Source: an uncultured Myxococcales bacterium
Lineage (GTDB): Bacteria; Myxococcota_A; Bradymonadia; UBA7976; UBA1532
Length of the DNA: 42,300 bases
Reading direction: 5' to 3'
Assembly: GCA_903847385.1 (NCBI GenBank)
Contig: CAINDO010000353.1
Coordinates: forward strand, 1 to 42,300
Of the stretch, positions 36,234 through 42,300 are shown one piece after another; the first letter of the stretch is position 1; each line of letters begins with the position of its first letter. A program made the translations under genes and the position numbers. Under the pieces are notes generated by a model. That model was not told the DNA's origin. It made no database searches and saw only the letters and a list, made by a program, of their open reading frames with translations.

Positions 36234-37218
36234 ATGCCCCGCGTGAAAGGCCCGCTCCTTCGCCCCTTCGAGGGCGAGGCCGGCTGGCCCATTCTCAACC
36301 CCCACATCTTCGGCAGCAACGAGCGCGGCGGTCACCACATCGTGGCCCGTCCAGAGGCTCTGCCCATGCCCTGGGCGACGCTGCTCGGCCGCGAGGCCCC
36401 CCCGCACGCTCGAGGTCGGCACGAACCGCGGGTTCTTCCTGCGCGCGCTGGCCCGCATGCAGCCCGAGCGCGACCACATCGGCATCGAAATCCGGCGTCG
36501 CTACGCCTGGCGCGTTGCCTACGAGCTCGGGCGGGACGACGGTCCGCGCAACTGCCGCATCATCTGGGGCGACGCCAAGCTGCTCTCGGGCGGCCTCTTC
36601 GACGACACCACCGTGGCCGACATCTACATCAACTTCCCCGACCCCTGGTGGAAGGCGAAACACGCCAAACGGCGCCTGGTCGACGATGGCTTCGCGGCCA
36701 TGCTCGCCCGCCTGCTCCAGCCCGGCGCCAGCATCTGGGTGAAGACGGACGTGCCCGCCATCGGCCAGGAGATCACCGAGGCGCTCGCCAGCGTGCCCGG
36801 CCTGGAGGGCCCCGTGCCGTTCGGCCAGGACGATCTGCCGCTGAGCTACCGCGAGCGCAGCTGCCTCGCGCTCGGCCTGCCCATCGATCGGTTCCGGTTC
36901 ACGCGCCCGAGCGCCAGAACGGCCGTGGCGCGTCAGTCGTCCGCGAAGGTGAGGACCTCGCGGATCGGCGTGCGCGCGAAGAGTGAGGTCGCGCCCAGGC
37001 CGACCACGTTCGCCAGAAACGCGATGCCCAGGAAGATCAGCCAGCGATCGACCACGGGCCGGCCGCGAAAGACCAGCGCGGTCAGCGTGAATGCAAACGC
37101 GATGTTCACGGCCAGGAAGAGCAGCGCGAGGTGGAAGTCCAGGGTGACGACGGCCACGAAGACCGGCCCGAGGCTCTTCAAGCCGTCTCCCGGCGCGACA
37201 GGACGAAGTGCATGTTGA
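36234..37218 (+). pseudogene. trmB: tRNA (guanine-N7-)-methyltransferase TrmB, frameshifted at a C7 tract
   Basis: SAM-dependent methylation of G46 in tRNA. The N-terminal 55 residues (ATG 36234, GAGG five bases upstream) read in one frame to LLGREAP. The rest, from TLEVGTNRGFFLRAL (SAM-binding loop, normally EIGxGxGxFL) through HIGIEIRRRYAW, YINFPDPWWKAKHAKRRLV (family signature) and YRERSCLALGLPIDRFRFTRP, lies one base forward. The shift falls at seven consecutive C (36397-36403); six would restore one frame. The methyltransferase domain ends near 36918, but the second frame has no stop until 37218, running Ser/Arg-rich opposite the next genes. It may be an assembly error, a real pseudogene or, less likely, programmed shifting. 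Confidence 0.85.
36933..37181 (-). CDS. Small membrane protein, function unknown
   Basis: An 82-residue protein starting at a TTG overlapping the stop of the CPBP gene (TTGA, 37181-37178), with GGGAGA just upstream. Two hydrophobic helices are visible: VVTLDFHLALLFLAVNIAFAFTLTALVF (about residues 11-38) and WLIFLGIAFLANVVGLGATSLF (about 47-68). The C-terminus is acidic (TFADD). The family is not recognised. The trmB tail overlaps it on the other strand. The longer frame starting at 37769 is antisense-like upstream of this start and was rejected. Confidence 0.6.
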   Translation of the reverse strand: MKSLGPVFVAVVTLDFHLALLFLAVNIAFAFTLTALVFRGRPVVDRWLIFLGIAFLANVVGLGATSLFARTPIREVLTFADD

Positions 37219-37723
37219 AGTAGTTCACCGCGAAGTGGGTGAGGAACGGCGCCACGATGCTGCCGCGCGCGGCGAACATCCACCCGAGCAGGTAGCCGAG
37301 GACGATGCCGAGCGGCTGCCAGATGCGCAGGCGGCGGTCCCGCGGGAAGTGAACGAAACCGAAGAGCAGCGAGGTCACGTGCAGGCCGAGGCGCGGCTGC
37401 AGGAACCCGCGGAAGAACAACTCCTCGGCCAGCGCGCTGAAGAAGGCCTGGGCGAAGACGTCCCGGTGGTTCAGCGGGCGCAGGATCTCCGAGAGGGCGT
37501 CGGTCATGTCGCGGAACGCCGGCACTCGGCCCGCCGCCCACTGCGACAGCAGGACGATGGCCAGGCCGACGCCCAGGCCGAGGGCGAAATCGACCTCGAC
37601 GAGTCCTTGGGGACTCGGCGCGAACAGTGCGGACACCGGCGCGTCGAAGACGATCTGAAGCGCGATCGTCACGCCGATGAGCACGGTATAGATTGCGAGC
37701 AGCATGCGAGCCATCGGCCGCAT
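37178..37723 (-). CDS. CPBP-family intramembrane metalloprotease
   Basis: A 181-residue integral membrane protein of the CAAX protease/bacteriocin-processing (ABI) family. The three motifs are present: Glu100-Glu101-xxx-Arg105 in AEELFFRG, His125 in FGFVH and His163 with Asn167 in THFAVN. About five membrane helices are visible, starting at residues 5-24. Members cleave substrates within the membrane or act in peptide maturation and immunity; the bacterial substrate here is unknown. Start ATG 37723 lacks a clear Shine-Dalgarno, so Met4 or Met7 remain possible. It forms a minus-strand pair with the small membrane protein and is divergent from the DksA-like gene. Confidence 0.85.
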   Translation of the reverse strand: MRPMARMLLAIYTVLIGVTIALQIVFDAPVSALFAPSPQGLVEVDFALGLGVGLAIVLLSQWAAGRVPAFRDMTDALSEILRPLNHRDVFAQAFFSALAEELFFRGFLQPRLGLHVTSLLFGFVHFPRDRRLRIWQPLGIVLGYLLGWMFAARGSIVAPFLTHFAVNYFNMHFVLSRRETA

Positions 37724-37762
37724 GATAGCAGCGCAAGTATGCGAGTCCAGGCCGCTTTCGCG

Positions 37763-37791
37763 TTGACACCTCGGGGGGTCGCGATTAAGGT
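37763..37791 (+). promoter_or_regulatory. Promoter of the DksA/TraR-family gene
   Basis: A perfect TTGACA (37763-37768), exactly 17 bases, TAAGGT (37786-37791). AGGGGAA (37811-37817) and ATG 37822 follow. Confidence 0.7.
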
Positions 37792-37821
37792 GCGGCGTCC
37801 TATTTTCGGCAGGGGAACTCC

Positions 37822-38232
37822 ATGTCCGACCGTGAAGCCATTGATTTCGAGCCGCCTTCGGACGAAGAACTTGCGGCCGAAGTGGATAAGTTCCGCGAGG
37901 TCCTCCTCGGCGAGAAAGCCAAACTGCTTCGCAACGCGCAGCGCACCCTGACCGAGGACATGACGCTCGATCAGGACGACCTCCCGGACGAGATGGATCT
38001 GGCCACGGCGGACTATAATCAGTCGCTGGCCTTCCGACTCCGCGGTCGTGAACGTCTCCTCCTGAACAAGATCGAGAGCTCCCTCGAGCGGCTCGAGAGC
38101 GGGGACTACTTCTGGTGCACCTCTTGCGGCTCCTTCATCGGTCTCAAGCGTCTGCTGGCTCGCCCGGTCACGACGCTGTGCATCCGCTGCAAGGAGAAGC
38201 AGGAGCGCCAGGAGCGCACCTTCGCGGGCTGA
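37822..38232 (+). CDS. TraR/DksA-family zinc-finger transcriptional regulator
   Basis: A 136-residue protein of the family that binds in the RNA polymerase secondary channel. A coiled-coil hairpin (about residues 15-95) carries DEMDLA at 56-61, matching the tip motif DxxDxA needed in E. coli DksA. The zinc finger is Cys99, Cys102, Cys120 and Cys123 (CTSC and CIRC). The size and motif suggest a DksA-like regulator of stringent or stress responses, though whether it is the main DksA cannot be told. It has a strong promoter and ribosome binding site. Its stop overlaps the probable CTG start of the lipoprotein protease. Confidence 0.9.
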   Translation: MSDREAIDFEPPSDEELAAEVDKFREVLLGEKAKLLRNAQRTLTEDMTLDQDDLPDEMDLATADYNQSLAFRLRGRERLLLNKIESSLERLESGDYFWCTSCGSFIGLKRLLARPVTTLCIRCKEKQERQERTFAG

Positions 38233-40148
38233 GGCCCGCCGCCGCACCGTCCCTCGTCTGGGCCGTTCTGGCCGCCTGCAATCCTCCGTCCACCACCGAG
38301 CCGATGGACGCCGCCGCAATGTCGGAGGCAGCCGTCGACGTGTCCGTGGACGCCACCGTGGCGTGCGCGGACGACCCGTTCGGTCCGAGCGCGCCGGGAT
38401 TGCCCGCGGCCACGCTGGCGGCGGGGCGCTACGCCCTCGTTCTGTGCGACGCCCGGCCGGACCGCTTCTCGCTCGACCCGGTCGCGGACGCCCCGCGTCG
38501 GGTGACCGTCGCGCCCGTCGATGGGGACGCGACCGTCGAAGCCGAACTCGTGGTCGGAGGCGAGTCGATCGCGCGGGGGCCGGGCACGGCGGCCGCGCCG
38601 GTGACGCTCACCGTGCCGCCCGGTCCTGCCGAGGTCGAGCTGATCGTCCACACCGCGGGTGACGCACGGACGCCCTACCAACTGATCATCGAGGCGGCCA
38701 GCGAGACGACGTGCCGCGCGGACTCGGGACAGGTCTGTCTCGAGGGCACCCTTGTCACGGGTCTCGAGCCGCTGCCCGCGGGGACGGTCGGAACGATCTG
38801 CTTCGGCGTCTCGGGCGAGGGCCAGGCCTTGCTGGCGGTCCGATGCGCCGAGGACGCGGCGGGTCTTCAGCGCGTGCCGCCGATGGCGCTCGGACGGCAG
38901 CGCGGCGTCGGCGAACTGTGTCGCCGCGTGGGGCCCTTCGCCGCCGATACGCTGTGCGAGGCCGCGTTGCTGGCGCCCGACGCCACGCCCGTGATCTGCA
39001 CGTCGCCCGCTTGGGGGTCGCGGCAGGCCACCGGCGGCGAGGCGGCGACCTGGCAGGGACGCGTCACGCTGACACCGGAAGACGTGCTCTCACCGGCCGT
39101 CGACCCGCGCTGGGCGGGGGCCGTCGTGGCGCTCGCGGAGGACGGGACCCCGGCGGCCGCGCATCCGGTGACCTCCGATGTCCCGGCGTACACGCTCCCG
39201 GTGTTTCTTTCGGCGGCTGTGGCGCCCACGGCGTCGTTGGCGGCGACGACGCTCGTCCGGGCACCGGAGGGCCGGCACACGTACATCGCCGTCTCCCCCG
39301 GTCAGGTGGGGGCCCTGCCGTGGGTCTTCACGCTGCCCGAGGCGGGCGGGTTGACCGAGGCGGACGCGCCAGAGGTTGCGGCCGCGCATGTGGTCGCAGT
39401 GCTCGCCGATGGTGTCGCCAAGCTCGACGTGGCCCTCGGGGCGATGCCATTCGAGGCCGACCTGCCCGCGGCCGCGTGGCTCCATGTTCGCTGGGCCCCG
39501 GGCCGGGCCGAGCCGTGCGGCACCTGCTTCGAACCGAACGGCTACACGACGATCGAGCTGTCGGGGCGTCCCGGGGACCCGGACGCGTGGGACGACGCGG
39601 TGATTCTGCACGAGCTCGGCCATTGGGCCGCCCGACACTTCGGGCGGGACGACAGCCCCGGCGGCGCCCACGACGGTACACGCGTGGCTGGCGCCATCGC
39701 GTTCTCCGAGGGGTTCGCGGAGTTTCACGCGGCGTGGCAGCAGGGCGAGCCGTTGCTCGTCGACCGGCGCGCGGATGGTCCGCGGTTCCGGGATCTGGAT
39801 GCGATGTCGGAGGACGACCCGCTCGCCCGCGGCACCTCGGACGGGACCGTGACCGGTCTGGTCTCCGAACGCCTGGTCGCGGCGCTGCTGTGGGACCTGC
39901 TGGATGCAGGCGACGACGACGACCCGGTGGCCGTTCCCGAGGCGCAGCTGCTCGCGGCCGTCTTCGCCACGGCTGCGGCCTGGGAGGGCGATCGCGGGCC
40001 GGTCGGCTTCGATCTGGTGGACGCGCTGGATGCGCTGCGGTGTGTGGACGAGGGGGCGGGGGAGATGGCCGGGGCGCTGGCGAGATCCCGGGGCTTCGCC
40101 TACGAAGCGCCGGTGACCTCGAGATGTCCGGTCAGGTCTGGCGGGTGA
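38229..40148 (+). CDS. Lipoprotein zinc metalloprotease (HELGH...E), probable CTG start
   Basis: The frame enters from inside dksA. No ATG, GTG or TTG lies near the signal peptide. A CTG at 38229 overlaps the dksA stop as CTGA and yields a textbook lipoprotein signal, MRPAAAPSLVWAVLAAC, with lipobox Cys17; the alternative is GTG 38178, which adds 17 residues. The 639-residue product has a long beta-rich N-terminal region with many cysteines, then a catalytic domain with HELGH (461-465) and SEGFAEF (Glu494 or Glu498 as third ligand), a gluzincin-like pattern. It is presumably an outer-membrane or surface protease. The 3' end overlaps the convergent TlpA gene by 17 bases. The peptidase family is not identified. 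Confidence 0.78.
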   Translation: MRPAAAPSLVWAVLAACNPPSTTEPMDAAAMSEAAVDVSVDATVACADDPFGPSAPGLPAATLAAGRYALVLCDARPDRFSLDPVADAPRRVTVAPVDGDATVEAELVVGGESIARGPGTAAAPVTLTVPPGPAEVELIVHTAGDARTPYQLIIEAASETTCRADSGQVCLEGTLVTGLEPLPAGTVGTICFGVSGEGQALLAVRCAEDAAGLQRVPPMALGRQRGVGELCRRVGPFAADTLCEAALLAPDATPVICTSPAWGSRQATGGEAATWQGRVTLTPEDVLSPAVDPRWAGAVVALAEDGTPAAAHPVTSDVPAYTLPVFLSAAVAPTASLAATTLVRAPEGRHTYIAVSPGQVGALPWVFTLPEAGGLTEADAPEVAAAHVVAVLADGVAKLDVALGAMPFEADLPAAAWLHVRWAPGRAEPCGTCFEPNGYTTIELSGRPGDPDAWDDAVILHELGHWAARHFGRDDSPGGAHDGTRVAGAIAFSEGFAEFHAAWQQGEPLLVDRRADGPRFRDLDAMSEDDPLARGTSDGTVTGLVSERLVAALLWDLLDAGDDDDPVAVPEAQLLAAVFATAAAWEGDRGPVGFDLVDALDALRCVDEGAGEMAGALARSRGFAYEAPVTSRCPVRSGG

Positions 40149-40710
40149 GCCACTCGAGGTAGCGCTGGATGCGCTCGTCCGTCCAGGGCTGGACGCTGAT
40201 GAAACGCAGGCGCATGCGCCCGTTGGCGTCGATGACGTAGCTCTCGGGGAACTTCTCGGTGCCGAACAGATGGGGCGCCGTCTTGCTCTGGTCGAGGCCG
40301 ATGGTCATCTTCGACTTCTCGCCCGCGAGGAACTTCTTCACGTCTTCCCAGTTGTCGTCCCCCGAGACGGCGACCATCTCCAGGGGCAGGCCCTGGAGCG
40401 CTTCGGCCATCTTCTCGAGGTCCGGGAACTCTTGACGACACGGGGCGCACCAGGTGGCCCAGAAGTTCACGAAGACGACTTTGCCGCGCAGGTCGCTGAG
40501 CTTGAGCAGCGTGCCGTCCATCCGCTGGACCGTGAAGTCCGGGGCCGGAAGGTCGACGACCTGCGCGTCGAAGTTGCGGGAGAGGAGAACCTCCGGCTGC
40601 TCACGGCCGTCGCGGAGGTCGAGGTAGAGGGTGGCCGTCAGGGCAAGCACGGCGCCGGCGACGAGGAGGCGGGGCCGCAGAGGGGCGGCGAGGGCCGGCG
40701 CGATGGACAT
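40132..40710 (-). CDS. TlpA-like membrane-anchored thioredoxin
   Basis: A 192-residue protein with an N-terminal anchor helix (about residues 14-31), placing the thioredoxin domain in the periplasm. The redox motif is Trp87-Cys88-Ala-Pro-Cys91 in VNFWATWCAPCRQEFP, and the cis-Pro region is EKFPESYVID, as in TlpA/ResA reductases. It lies six bases after the tandem DsbA-like gene in the same direction. That suggests an envelope thiol pair in which this reductant and the CPFC modules act on related substrates, which is inference. The ATG at 40710 is the first in frame. Confidence 0.9.
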   Translation of the reverse strand: MSIAPALAAPLRPRLLVAGAVLALTATLYLDLRDGREQPEVLLSRNFDAQVVDLPAPDFTVQRMDGTLLKLSDLRGKVVFVNFWATWCAPCRQEFPDLEKMAEALQGLPLEMVAVSGDDNWEDVKKFLAGEKSKMTIGLDQSKTAPHLFGTEKFPESYVIDANGRMRLRFISVQPWTDERIQRYLEWLTRQT

Positions 40711-40716
40711 GGCGAC

Positions 40717-42300
40717 TTACTTCACGCCCTTCTTGGCGAGCTCTTCGTCGATGACCTTCTTGAAGCTCTCGAAGGGCTGAGCGCCCTTGACCCGGCGGCC
40801 GTTCACGAAGAAGTGGGGCGTGCCGTTGGCCTGGAGCTCCTTGGCCTGGGCCATGTTCGCGTCGATCTGGTCCTTGAACTTGTTGGCGTCGAGGGCGGCC
40901 TTGAACTTGGTCATGTTGAGACCGAGCTCCTGGGCGTACTTCTCGAGGCTCTCGCGCTTCAGGTCCTTCTGGTTGGCGAACAGGGCGTCGTGCATCTGCC
41001 AGAACTTGCCCTGCTCGTGGGCCGCGAGGGCGGCCTGGGAGGCGAGGGGGGCGTCGGCGTGGAACGGCAGGGGGTTGTGCTTGAAGACGAAGCGCACCTT
41101 GCTGCCGTAGGTCTCCTCGATCTGCTTCAGCGTCGGGCCGACGCGGGCGCAGAACGGGCACTGGAACTCGCTGAACTCGACGATCGTGATGGGCGCCTTG
41201 GCGTTGCCCTTGACGGCGTCCGTGGCCTCGACCTTGACGTCGTAGATCTTCGTGTCGTCGGCGGGGGCGGCGCCGGGCGCGCCGGCGACCTTGGAGGTGG
41301 CGCCGTTCTTGATCAGCTCGGCGTAGACGGCGGAGCGGGCGGTGCCCTTGGCGACGAGATCGCCGGCCTTCTTGATCTCCTCGTCGATGACCTTCTTGAA
41401 GGACTCGAAGGGCTGGGCGCCGACCAGGTTGCGGCCGTTGATGTAGAAGTTCGGGGTGCCACCGGCGCCGATCTGGGCGGCGAGGCCCTTGTCGCGCTCG
41501 ATCTGCTTCTTGAACGTCCCGGCGTCCAGGTCCGCCTTGAACTTGCTCATGTTCAGGCCGACTTCCTGCGCGAACTTCTCGAGGCTCTCGCGCTTCAGGT
41601 CCTTCTGGTTGGCGAAGAGCTTGTCGTGCATCTCCCAGAACTTGCCCTGCGCGCCGGCGGCCAGCGCGGCCTCCGAGGCGAGGGGGGCATCGGCGTGGAA
41701 GGGCAGGGGCGCGTGCTTGAAGACGACGCGGACGTCCTTGCCGTAGGTGTCCAGGATCTGCTTGGTGGTGGGCAGAACGCGGGAGCAGAAGGGGCACTGG
41801 AACTCGCTGAACTCCACGATCGTCACGAGCGCGTCGGCGGCGCCCTTGATGGCGTCGTCCTTCTCGACCGGCACCTTGTAGACGGTCTTGTCGTCCGGGG
41901 CGTTGCCCTGGTCGCGGGGCGCGGGGGCGTCGGCCTTGGTCTTGCCATTCTCCGTGACCTTGGCGTACAGGTCGCCCTTGGCCGTGCCCGCCTTCAGCAG
42001 GGCGTCGGTCTTGGTGATCTCCTCGTCGATCAGCTTCTTGAAGTTCTCGAAGGGCTGGGCGCCGACGATCTTGCGGCCGTTGATGAAGAAGTTGGGCGTG
42101 CCCTGGACGCCGAACTGGCTGCCCGTGGCGAGGTCGGCGTCGACGGCCTTCTTGTAGGTGCCGGCGTCGAGGTCGGCCTTGAACTTCGCCACGTCGAGCC
42201 CGAGCTCACCGGCGTACTTGTCCAGGTGCTCGCGCTTGATCTCCTTCTGGTTGGCGAAGAGCTTGTCGTGCATCTCCCAGAACTTGCCCTGCGCGCCGGC
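40717..42300 (-). CDS. Protein with at least three tandem DsbA-like thioredoxin modules, N-terminus beyond window
   Basis: The frame is open from the stop at 40717 to base 42300, at least 527 residues, and continues past the right edge; the Met at 42273 is internal, because the preceding residues (AGAQGKFWE) match the same spot in the next module. Two complete modules and the C-terminal part of a third are visible. Each complete one has VEFSEFQCPFCxRV (CPFC active site; codons at 41149-41160 and 41785-41796), FKHxPLPFHADAPLAS, and the cis-Pro segment GTPNFYINGR or GTPHFFVNGR. The modules repeat every 212-214 residues and share long near-identical stretches (KDLKRESLEK, FKADLDAG). The fold belongs to DsbA/thioredoxin oxidoreductases, normally periplasmic; its signal peptide would lie outside. 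tlpA-like gene follows. Confidence 0.9.
   Translation of the reverse strand, partial: AGAQGKFWEMHDKLFANQKEIKREHLDKYAGELGLDVAKFKADLDAGTYKKAVDADLATGSQFGVQGTPNFFINGRKIVGAQPFENFKKLIDEEITKTDALLKAGTAKGDLYAKVTENGKTKADAPAPRDQGNAPDDKTVYKVPVEKDDAIKGAADALVTIVEFSEFQCPFCSRVLPTTKQILDTYGKDVRVVFKHAPLPFHADAPLASEAALAAGAQGKFWEMHDKLFANQKDLKRESLEKFAQEVGLNMSKFKADLDAGTFKKQIERDKGLAAQIGAGGTPNFYINGRNLVGAQPFESFKKVIDEEIKKAGDLVAKGTARSAVYAELIKNGATSKVAGAPGAAPADDTKIYDVKVEATDAVKGNAKAPITIVEFSEFQCPFCARVGPTLKQIEETYGSKVRFVFKHNPLPFHADAPLASQAALAAHEQGKFWQMHDALFANQKDLKRESLEKYAQELGLNMTKFKAALDANKFKDQIDANMAQAKELQANGTPHFFVNGRRVKGAQPFESFKKVIDEELAKKGVK
40737..42300. repeat. Coding tandem repeat, period about 636-642 bases
   Basis: The same segment, GAAGGGCTG in its common context, recurs at 40771, 41407 and 42049 on the plus strand. 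Long matching stretches surround it. Units are DsbA modules; the third is cut by the edge. The nucleotide similarity suggests duplication rather than independent recruitment. Confidence 0.8.

Noticed and set aside
36457..37218. A separate gene starting at ATG 36457
   Set aside because: It would begin inside the TrmB SAM-binding region and lose EVGTNRGFFL; the frameshift explanation is better.
42273..42273. Met at 42273 as the start of the DsbA-array gene
   Set aside because: The residues just before it match the same position of the neighbouring modules, so the gene continues beyond the window.
40737..42300. Long direct repeats that might suggest a CRISPR or satellite array
   Set aside because: The period is about 640 bases, the repeats are protein-coding throughout and encode DsbA modules.

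Overview
The window is high-GC chromosomal DNA with very dense, mostly housekeeping gene content. It is most likely from a member of the Myxococcota (former Deltaproteobacteria). The reasons are a lipoprotein with a Gly-Gly-Gln-Gly-Ala repeat linker, very large secreted multidomain metalloproteases, a sensor-like protein whose C-terminus resembles a family I associate with myxobacteria, and the queA-tgt-yajC-secD-secF-recJ order. This placement is inference from gene content; there is no rRNA or other phylogenetic marker. I see no tRNA, rRNA, CRISPR array, insertion sequence, integrase or phage gene.

Layout from left to right. (1) 1-3864, minus: most of a giant secreted metzincin-type zinc protease, cut by the left edge. 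(2) 3888-7337, plus: ndk, rlmN, mtnP and a PfkB-family kinase behind a clear sigma-70-type promoter. (3) 7385-8224: a lipoprotein whose ribosome binding site and TTG start lie in a hairpin. (4) 8322-14771, plus: a two-transmembrane sensor-like protein, a NamZ/DUF1343 exo-muramidase homologue, a small unknown protein, a NadD-DUF2520 fusion, and a receiver-like/TPR protein. (5) 14782-17340, minus: a ClpA/ClpC-type unfoldase, divergent from udk, a small secreted protein and a NUDIX CoA-pyrophosphatase-like gene (17479-19230). (6) 19255-21143, minus: argC-argB, divergent from an M20 peptidase. (7) 22505-26563, plus: coaBC, a degenerate family-4 uracil-DNA glycosylase homologue, a class III aminotransferase and CoA-transferase subunit A. 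Subunit B lies tail-to-tail on the minus strand (26579-27205). (8) 27269-34867, plus: queA, tgt, yajC, secD, secF, recJ and a small membrane protein. (9) 34865-35248: a small helical protein behind a promoter carrying two operator-like palindromes. (10) 35330-37723: an MBL-fold hydrolase, a frameshifted trmB, and on the minus strand a CPBP membrane protease with a small membrane protein. (11) 37822-40148, plus: a DksA/TraR protein and a lipoprotein zinc protease that probably starts with CTG. (12) 40132 to the right edge, minus: a TlpA-like thioredoxin and a protein with at least three tandem DsbA-like modules, cut by the edge.

Genes are packed tightly. Eleven neighbouring pairs overlap by exactly four bases as NTGA, with ATG, GTG, TTG and probably CTG starts, and a further pair shares one base. 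Many long open frames opposite the real genes are codon-bias shadows and are left out. The observations most worth following are the tandem operator at 34865-34911, the NadD-DUF2520 fusion, the tandem DsbA protein, the tail-to-tail CoA-transferase subunits, the C7-tract frameshift in trmB, the glycosylase lacking its motif histidine, and the CTGA start.
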